Source: Chromobacterium haemolyticum (GTDB lineage Bacteria > Pseudomonadota > Gammaproteobacteria > Burkholderiales > Chromobacteriaceae). Taken from it: DNA of 64,000 nt. The notes under the pieces are model-generated. The model worked only from the letters and a program-made list of their open reading frames with translations, was not told the DNA's origin and made no database searches. Both the position numbers and the translations under genes were made by a program. Position 1 is the first letter of the stretch. Each line of letters begins with the position of its first letter. Below are positions 58,329 to 64,000 of this stretch, piece after piece. Where the stretch lies: positions 62,001 to 126,000 of the forward strand of contig NZ_MUKU01000010.1 in the NCBI RefSeq assembly GCF_002081825.1. The letters run 5' to 3'.

Positions 58329-59570
58329 GTGTCAAAACGCAGAGTTGTAGTAACCGGCCTGGGCCATGTGTCCCCGGTCGGCAACGATGTCGTCACCGGT
58401 TGGGCCAATTTGCTGGCCGGCCACAGTGGCATCGCCAAGATTACCCGTTTCGACGCCAGCGACATGGCTTGCCAGATCGCGGGCGAAGTGAAGGGCTTTG
58501 AGATCAGCGACTATATCTCGCCGAAGGAAGCCCGCCGCAACGACCTGTTCATCCACTACGGCATCGCCGCGGCCTTGCAGGCGGTGGCGGACGCTGGGCT
58601 GGATGATATTCCGGGCCTGGACAAGACCCGGGTCGGCGTCAACATCGGCTCCGGCATCGGCGGCTTGCCGCTGATCGAGGACACCGGCGTGGCCTTGCTG
58701 GAAGGCGGCCCGCGCAAGATCGGCCCGTTCTTCATTCCGGGTTCGTTGATCAATTTGATCGCCGGCCAGGTGTCCATCCTGAAAGGCTATCAGGGCCCGA
58801 CCTACGGCATTGTGTCCGCCTGCACCACCGGCGCGCATTGCATCGGCGACGCGGCGCGGATGATCCAGTACGGCGACGCCGACGTGATGGTGGCCGGCGG
58901 TTCTGAAGGCGCGGTTTCGCGGCTGGGCATCGGCGGCTTCGCCGCGATGAAGGCCTTGTCCACGCGCAACGACGATCCGGCCACGGCTTCCCGTCCCTGG
59001 GACAAGGGCCGGGATGGCTTCGTGATGGGCGAGGGCGCCGGCGTGCTGGTGCTGGAAGACTATGAGCACGCGGTCAAACGCGGCGCCAAGATCTACGCCG
59101 AGTTGATCGGCTTCGGCATGAGTTCGGACGCCCACCACATCACGGCGCCCAGCGCCGAGGGTCCGGCGCGCGGCGTAAGCAACGCGCTGCGCGACGCCGG
59201 CATCAACGCCGACCAAGTGCAGTACGTGAACGCCCACGGCACGTCCACGCCTTTGGGCGACGCCAATGAAACCACGGCGCTCAAACTGGCCTTCGGCGAC
59301 CACGCCAAGAAGCTGGTGGTCAACTCCACCAAGTCGATGACCGGCCACTTGCTGGGCGGCGCCGGCGGCGTGGAGGCGATCTACACCATTTTGGCGGTGC
59401 ACAATCAGGTTTCGCCGCCCACCATCAACCTGCATGATCAGGATGTGGAGGCCGGCTGCGATCTGGACTACGTGCCCAATACCGCTCGCGAGATGAAGAT
59501 TGACATCGGCATCTCCAACTCCTTCGGTTTTGGCGGCACCAACGGCACGCTGGTGTTCAAGCGCGTCTGA
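58329..59570 (+). CDS. fabF: 3-oxoacyl-ACP synthase II
   Basis: 413 aa from GTG 58329 with GGAGA upstream; earlier in-frame ATG codons lack a ribosome-binding site. Elongating condensing enzyme with catalytic Cys in SACTTGAHC, His in [11 protein letters not shown] and His in [10 protein letters not shown]. It starts [19 protein letters not shown] as usual. Last gene of the fab cluster, followed by a strong terminator. Confidence 0.96.
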   Translation: MSKRRVVVTGLGHVSPVGNDVVTGWANLLAGHSGIAKITRFDASDMACQIAGEVKGFEISDYISPKEARRNDLFIHYGIAAALQAVADAGLDDIPGLDKTRVGVNIGSGIGGLPLIEDTGVALLEGGPRKIGPFFIPGSLINLIAGQVSILKGYQGPTYGIVSACTTGAHCIGDAARMIQYGDADVMVAGGSEGAVSRLGIGGFAAMKALSTRNDDPATASRPWDKGRDGFVMGEGAGVLVLEDYEHAVKRGAKIYAELIGFGMSSDAHHITAPSAEGPARGVSNALRDAGINADQVQYVNAHGTSTPLGDANETTALKLAFGDHAKKLVVNSTKSMTGHLLGGAGGVEAIYTILAVHNQVSPPTINLHDQDVEAGCDLDYVPNTAREMKIDIGISNSFGFGGTNGTLVFKRV

Positions 59571-59596
59571 TCGTAGTCTTGTCGATTGACAGCCCG

Positions 59597-59630
59597 AACC
59601 GCTGCGCTACACTCGCAGCGGTTTTTCTTT
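59597..59630 (+). terminator. Terminator of the fab operon
   Basis: A 10-bp stem AACCGCTGCG/CGCAGCGGTT with a 7-nt loop, followed by TTTTTCTTT, 27 nt after the fabF stop. Confidence 0.9.
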
Positions 59631-59697
59631 GTTTTCACGCCGTCCGGGTCAAAGCGGGCGGCAAGCTGCGCCGGGCTGCCGGCCCGGGACTTTCTCG

Positions 59698-60990
59698 ATG
59701 TTCACTCAGAAACTGGATTTTGCGCCGGACCTGCTGGCGATGCACGCGGCGGATCCGCAAACCTTTCCCTATTTGATGATGTCCTCCGGCGACGCCGGCT
59801 GGGATCTTTTGTTGCTGGAAGACGGGCGCGAGCTGTTTTACGCCGGCGAAGGCGGCGACTTTCTGCGCCGCTTGGCGGAGTTCAAGCCCCAAGCGGTCGA
59901 TAACCGTCATCAACTGCCTTTTGTCGGCGGGCATTTTCTTTACTTGGGCTACGATCTGCTGTCCGAGTTCGAGCCCAGCGTGCCCGAAGCGTTGCCGGAC
60001 AGCTTTCCGCTGGCGGCGTTGGCGCGTACCCCGGCCGCGGTGCTGGTGGATCGCCGCGAGGGCTGCGGCTGGATCGTGGCGGAAAGCGCCGAACTGTGGC
60101 AGCGGGTGTTGAGCCTGGCCCAAGCGGCGCCGGTGTTCGCGCCGCGTCCGGTGGCCCTGCGAGGTTTGGAAGAAGATCCGCCGCAGTGGTACACCGACGC
60201 GGTAGTCCGCCTCAAGCGCTACATCTACGAAGGCGATGTGTTCCAGGTGAATATTTCGCGCGGCTGGCGCGCCGAGCTGGAAGCCGGCGTGGCCGCTGCC
60301 GATCTGTTCTCCGCCCTGCGTCGCGCCAACCCGGCGCCGTTTTCCGCCTTGGCGGATTTCGGCGACGCGCAGATCGTCAGCTCCTCGCCGGAGCGGCTGG
60401 TGCGGGTGCGCGACGGATGGGCGGAAACGCGGCCGATTGCCGGCACCCATCCACGCTCGCAGGATCCAGCGGAAGACGCCGCCTTGAAGCAGCGATTGAT
60501 TTCCAGCGTCAAGGAGAGGGCGGAGCATGTGATGCTGATCGATCTGGAGCGCAACGATCTGGGGCGTATTTGCCTGCCCGGCAGCGTTGAGGTCAACGAA
60601 TTGATGGCCGTGGCAAGCTACGCTTATGTCCATCACATCGAATCCAATGTTCGAGGCCGCCTGCGTTCCGGCGTGGGTCCGGCTGACACGCTGCGTGCGT
60701 TGTTTCCCGGCGGCACCATCACCGGCTGCCCCAAGGTGCGCACCATGCAAATTATTCGCGAACTGGAAAACAGCGCTAGGCGCGCCTATACCGGCAGCCT
60801 TGGCTACCTCAACCGCGACGGCAGCATGGACTTGAACATCCTGATCCGCACTTTCATGCAAGAGGGCGCCTCGCTGCGTTTTCGCGCCGGCGGCGGCATC
60901 GTCGCCGATTCCGATCCCGAGCGCGAACTGCAGGAAACCCGCCACAAGGCGCGCGGCCTGCTGCGGGCGCTGGGCGTGGAGCAGGCCTGA
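59698..60990 (+). CDS. pabB: Aminodeoxychorismate synthase component I
   Basis: 430 aa from ATG 59698; earlier in-frame starts overlap the terminator region. It aminates chorismate on the folate pathway, with glutamine amidotransferase PabA encoded elsewhere. Chorismate-enzyme motifs: YIYEGDVFQVNISRG, SSSPERLVRV, PIAGTHPRS (PIAGT rather than PIKGT, i.e. the anthranilate-synthase-like Ala variant), LIDLERNDLGRI and FPGGTITGCPKVRTM. pabC overlaps its stop (TGATG). Confidence 0.9.
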   Translation: MFTQKLDFAPDLLAMHAADPQTFPYLMMSSGDAGWDLLLLEDGRELFYAGEGGDFLRRLAEFKPQAVDNRHQLPFVGGHFLYLGYDLLSEFEPSVPEALPDSFPLAALARTPAAVLVDRREGCGWIVAESAELWQRVLSLAQAAPVFAPRPVALRGLEEDPPQWYTDAVVRLKRYIYEGDVFQVNISRGWRAELEAGVAAADLFSALRRANPAPFSALADFGDAQIVSSSPERLVRVRDGWAETRPIAGTHPRSQDPAEDAALKQRLISSVKERAEHVMLIDLERNDLGRICLPGSVEVNELMAVASYAYVHHIESNVRGRLRSGVGPADTLRALFPGGTITGCPKVRTMQIIRELENSARRAYTGSLGYLNRDGSMDLNILIRTFMQEGASLRFRAGGGIVADSDPERELQETRHKARGLLRALGVEQA

Positions 60991-61802
60991 TGGCGATGCT
61001 GATCAACGGCCGCGCCGACGAGAGGGTCGCTGCTGCGGATCGCGGCCTGGCCTACGGCGACGGCGTGTTTCGGACGCTGGAGCTGATAGAGGGCAAGCCC
61101 AGGTTGTGGGCGTGGCAATACGCGCGTTTGTGCGACGACGCGCGCAGGCTGCGCCTGCCCCCGCCTGAGGAGAGCTTGCTGCTGGCGGAACTGGCCGCGG
61201 CGGGAGACGGCCTGCCGCGCGCTGCGGCCAAGATTATGCTGACCCGCGGCGCAGGCGCGCGTGGTTATGCGATGCCGGAGGCCCCGTCCTGCACTCGGAT
61301 CGTCAGCGCCGCGGCCTGGAACGGCTATCCGCCGGAGCGATCTGAACAGGGCGTGACGGCGCGCTGGTGCGAAACCCGCTTGGCCTTGCAGCCGGCTTTG
61401 GCCGGCATCAAGCACCTAAACCGGCTGGAGAACGTGCTGGCGCGCTCTGAGTGGCAAGACCCCGCCGTCGCCGAGGGCCTGATGCTGGACATGGAGGGTT
61501 GGGTGGCCGAGGGCACGATGAGCAATGTCTACGTGCTGGAAGGCGAAGCGATCGTCACGCCGAGGCTGGACCGTTGCGGTGTGAACGGAGCGGTGCGGGA
61601 TTGGTTGACCGCGTATTGTTTGGATATCGGACGCTCTTTTACTGAAACGCGACTTTCCACGTCGCGCTTGATTGACGCCGATGCGGTGTTTCTCTCCAAT
61701 AGCCTGATGGGTATCTGGCAGATTACCCGCTTGGGCGAGCGCAGCTGGACACCTCATCCACTGCTGCGCGCCCTGCAACACAGCCTGTCGCTTCAAGCCT
61801 GA
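60990..61802 (+). CDS. pabC: 4-amino-4-deoxychorismate lyase
   Basis: 270 aa fold-type IV PLP enzyme that releases pyruvate to give p-aminobenzoate. It begins MLINGRADERVAAADRGLAYGDGVFRTL; the Schiff-base Lys is in AGIKHLNRLENVLAR, and the PLP-binding Glu in GWVAEGTMSNVYV. It overlaps pabB by one base, so translation is coupled. Confidence 0.94.
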   Translation: MAMLINGRADERVAAADRGLAYGDGVFRTLELIEGKPRLWAWQYARLCDDARRLRLPPPEESLLLAELAAAGDGLPRAAAKIMLTRGAGARGYAMPEAPSCTRIVSAAAWNGYPPERSEQGVTARWCETRLALQPALAGIKHLNRLENVLARSEWQDPAVAEGLMLDMEGWVAEGTMSNVYVLEGEAIVTPRLDRCGVNGAVRDWLTAYCLDIGRSFTETRLSTSRLIDADAVFLSNSLMGIWQITRLGERSWTPHPLLRALQHSLSLQA

Positions 61803-62001
61803 AGGTTGAAGCCTGGCGCCGGGAGGGCAGTTCCCGGCGTTGTCGGCAGGCCTGCCCAGACCGCGTCTGCTTTCTTGTCCAAGCCGCCCTTGCCGGGCGG
61901 ATTCCATTCTTCCGACTGGCGTGCCGTGTCCGGACCGGGCATGGCGGCAAGCGCATGCGCGGATCGCGAACAATATTAAGACCAAGCTCAGAGAGGTTGC
62001 C

Positions 62002-63186
62002 GTGAAATTGATCCTTAAACTACTGGCCGGCATGGCGGTTGGCCTGGCGCTGGGGCTATGGGCCCCGGATGGGCCGCTGGCCTTGCTGATGACTTTCAAA
62101 GCCCTGTTCGGGCAGTTCATCGGCTTTATGATTCCGCTGATTATCGTGTTTTACATCATGAGCGGCATCGCCGCGTTGGAGTCCAACTCCGGCAAGATGC
62201 TGGGCTGGACCGTGGGGCTGGCCTATTGCTCCACTATTCTGTCCGGTTTGGCGGCCTTCGCCGTCTCCTCCGGCGTGCTGCCGTCGCTGATCGCTCAGGG
62301 GGTGCACGCCACCGATAAGCCGGCGGCGATCAAGGCCTTGTTCACGTTGGAGATCAAGCCGCTGTTCGATGTGATGACCGCCTTGATGCTGGCCTTCGTG
62401 TTTGGCCTGGGCATCGCCGTCACCCGCGCGCAGCGCCTCAAGGAAGTGGTGGATCAAGGCAAGGACATCGTCGAACTGGTGTTGGCAAAAGTGCTGATTC
62501 CGTTGTTGCCTGCCTATATCGCCTGCGTTTTCGCGGAGATGGCGGCCGACGGCTCCGTGTTCTCCACGCTGAAGACCTTTGGCGTGGTACTGGTGCTGGC
62601 CATCGCCATGCATTGGATCTGGCTGACCCTGCTGTACACGGTGACGGGCCTCGCCAGCGGCCGCAACCCCTGGTCTTTGATCCGCAATATGCTGCCGGCC
62701 TATCTGACCGCGTTGGGCACCATGTCGTCGGCGGCGACGATTCCGGTAGCGTTGCGCTCGGCCAAGCAGATGAAAGTCTCCGGCCCGGTGGCGGATTTCG
62801 TGATGCCGCTGTGCGCCACGATCCACCTGTGCGGTTCCACCATCACGCTGGTGACTTGCGCCACAGCGGTGATGTTGATGACGGCCGGCCTGGATGTGCC
62901 TAGCTGGGATGTGATGTTCCCCTTCATCCTGCTCTTGGGCGTGACCATGGTGGCGGCGCCGGGCGCGCCGGGCGGCGCGGTGATGTCGGCGCTGGGCATC
63001 CTGGCCAGCATGTTGCATTTCCCCGAGGCCAGCCTGGCCCTGATGATTGCGCTCTACTTGGCGCAGGACAGTTTCGGCACCGCCTGCAATGTCACCGGCG
63101 ACGGTGTGATCGCATTGTGGCTGGACCGCATTATGGGAAGGCCGGCGGAGGAGACGGAAGGCAAGCCGGCTTCGCAGCAGGCTTGA
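62002..63186 (+). CDS. Dicarboxylate/amino acid:cation symporter (DAACS family)
   Basis: 394 aa from GTG 62002 with GAGAGG about 6 nt upstream. Roughly 8 membrane segments plus re-entrant loops. Family marks are FGQFIGFMIPLIIVFYIMSG, the serine-rich loop (LTALGTMSSAATIPVALRSA) and a late MVAAPGAPGGAVM with GTACNVTGDG. It resembles GltP/DctA/SstT relatives. Substrate (dicarboxylate, glutamate, serine/threonine) cannot be set. Two terminators follow. Confidence 0.87.
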   Translation: MKLILKLLAGMAVGLALGLWAPDGPLALLMTFKALFGQFIGFMIPLIIVFYIMSGIAALESNSGKMLGWTVGLAYCSTILSGLAAFAVSSGVLPSLIAQGVHATDKPAAIKALFTLEIKPLFDVMTALMLAFVFGLGIAVTRAQRLKEVVDQGKDIVELVLAKVLIPLLPAYIACVFAEMAADGSVFSTLKTFGVVLVLAIAMHWIWLTLLYTVTGLASGRNPWSLIRNMLPAYLTALGTMSSAATIPVALRSAKQMKVSGPVADFVMPLCATIHLCGSTITLVTCATAVMLMTAGLDVPSWDVMFPFILLLGVTMVAAPGAPGGAVMSALGILASMLHFPEASLALMIALYLAQDSFGTACNVTGDGVIALWLDRIMGRPAEETEGKPASQQA

Positions 63187-63295
63187 GTTCGACTCATAGA
63201 TTTATGTGAACTATACAACGAGCATTTAATTATTTTTAGAGATAAAGAGGGCCATGTATATTGAGCGGGTCTTTCTGGCGCAGTAGCGCGCTGGC

Positions 63296-63334
63296 GGCTT
63301 TCGGCGGCGCTGTCGCCTGAAAGCCGGCCTTTTT
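63296..63334 (+). terminator. Terminator after the symporter gene
   Basis: GGCTTTC-GGCG/CGCC-t-GAAAGCC stem, followed by GGCC and five T; 110 nt after the stop. Confidence 0.78.
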
Positions 63335-63386
63335 CTGTTTGCCGGTTCCACGGAACCGCATACAGGTTTCTCTCGTATCCTGTTTG

Positions 63387-63411
63387 GGCCGAACGATGTT
63401 CGGCCTTTTTT
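63387..63411 (+). terminator. Second terminator upstream of the EAL gene
   Basis: A perfect 8-bp stem GGCCGAAC/GTTCGGCC with a GAT loop, followed by six T. It stands 36 nt before the EAL gene start and follows two smaller hairpins (63335-63385). Confidence 0.85.
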
Positions 63412-63446
63412 CTTGTTTGTTTTCTTGGCGCATGCCGGGAGGCGCA

Positions 63447-64000
63447 ATGTCGGCGATGGCGGAGTGTGAGGCGGCGGTTTGGGACCTGGGGGCGCAGCGC
63501 GCGCAGGCGGCGTTGCCGCGCTTGAATCAGATGCTGGCGCGGCATGGCTTCGAGGAGGAGCCCTTGTCCTGGCGCGAAGAGCGCGTGCGCGGACAGCACG
63601 AGGACTGGCGCTTTCGCAGCGTCTTCCAGCCGGTGTTCCGCTTGCAAGACGGCGAGCCGAAGTTGTGGTCGGTAGAGGCGCTGGCGCGGGTGTCGGACCG
63701 CTTCGGCGGCCCATTGATTCCCACGGTGCTGTTCGCCGCGGAAACCACGCCGCGCCGCACCGTGTATGTGGACCGGCAGCTGCGCTGTCTGCATCTGCTC
63801 AATTTCTTGCTGCAAGCGCCGCCGCCGGGCCTGGTGCTGTCGCTCAACGTCAATGCCCAGCATTTGGTGAACGTCAGCGAGGCGCATGGACAGTTTTTCG
63901 CCGAGGCCTTGCAACTGTTGGGCGTGGAACCTAGCCATGTTTGCCTGGAGATCGTCGAGGACGCGGTCAGCGACCCGGTGAGGCTGCACGGCGCGGTACA
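63447..64000 (+). CDS. EAL-domain protein, cut by the window end
   Basis: Partial, 184 codons, no stop in the window. Start ATG 63447 with GGAGG five nt upstream; an in-frame ATG at 63432 lacks a site. After ~45 residues the EAL domain begins (RSVFQPVFRLQDGEPKLWSV, then EALAR), with LSLNVNAQHLVNV and LEIVEDAVSD. These keep the EAL glutamate, the Asn of the second motif and the first Glu of the ExxE-like third motif, so phosphodiesterase activity is possible. The remaining catalytic residues lie beyond the end. Confidence 0.85.
   Translation, partial: MSAMAECEAAVWDLGAQRAQAALPRLNQMLARHGFEEEPLSWREERVRGQHEDWRFRSVFQPVFRLQDGEPKLWSVEALARVSDRFGGPLIPTVLFAAETTPRRTVYVDRQLRCLHLLNFLLQAPPPGLVLSLNVNAQHLVNVSEAHGQFFAEALQLLGVEPSHVCLEIVEDAVSDPVRLHGAV

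Overview
The window is a GC-rich stretch of a Gram-negative chromosome, most likely a betaproteobacterium of the order Neisseriales close to Chromobacterium. Supporting this are the yceD-rpmF-plsX-fabHDG-acpP-fabF cluster, a Neisseria-type porin, many chemotaxis genes and several c-di-GMP proteins. No phage, transposase, CRISPR array, tRNA or rRNA was seen.

Layout. 1-8.5 kb (minus): one leftward run cheV-cheV-cheY-cheZ-cheA-EAL/HDOD, followed by tsaB-rimI-uracil-DNA glycosylase. 8.5-19.4 kb (plus): an FlrB/FleS-like histidine kinase, a STAS protein and a SpoIIE-type phosphatase, then a second chemotaxis operon cheY-cheA-cheW-mcp-cheR-cheB-cheD. 19.4-25.3 kb: fdxA, gluQ, an APC permease, a VanX-like dipeptidase and a fused dihydroxyacetone kinase. 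25.5-30.3 kb: a tandem glycine riboswitch in front of gcvT-gcvH-gcvP. 30.4-36.4 kb: a 1141-residue kinase/receiver/GGDEF/EAL protein and two periplasmic binding proteins. 37-44 kb: a TetR regulator, a TctDE-type two-component system and the divergent Fe3+/AfuABC-type ABC transporter it probably controls. 44-51.8 kb: porin, a candidate small RNA, metY, a BLUF photosensor, a LemA/GIDE pair, a DUF2520 protein and pncB. 51.8-61.8 kb: a tetrapyrrole-methylase-type enzyme, maf, the fatty-acid cluster and pabBC. 62-64 kb: a dicarboxylate/amino-acid symporter and the start of an EAL protein cut by the window end.

How they work together. The first 19 kb hold two complete signalling cores. One is CheV/CheZ-based with a CheA that seems to lack P2. 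The other has its own receptor carrying a CheR/CheB tether and the adaptation enzymes CheR, CheB and CheD. Between them lies a partner-switching pair (STAS substrate plus PP2C phosphatase with a degenerate receiver-like N-terminus) behind an FlrB-like kinase, an arrangement resembling HsbA/HsbR control of motility. The glycine operon is controlled by its substrate through RNA.

Most interesting unexplained items: (i) a ~146-bp MITE-like repeat present three times (19385-19530, 47770-47915, 50414-50560), always at gene 3' ends and supplying stop codons; (ii) a ~93-nt candidate small RNA (45514-45606, minus) with promoter, foldable body and terminator; (iii) the kinase/STAS/phosphatase module; (iv) an 11-bp-period direct repeat in the promoter between tctD and the ABC operon; (v) a GIDE-like membrane protein with a canonical EF-hand next to lemA.
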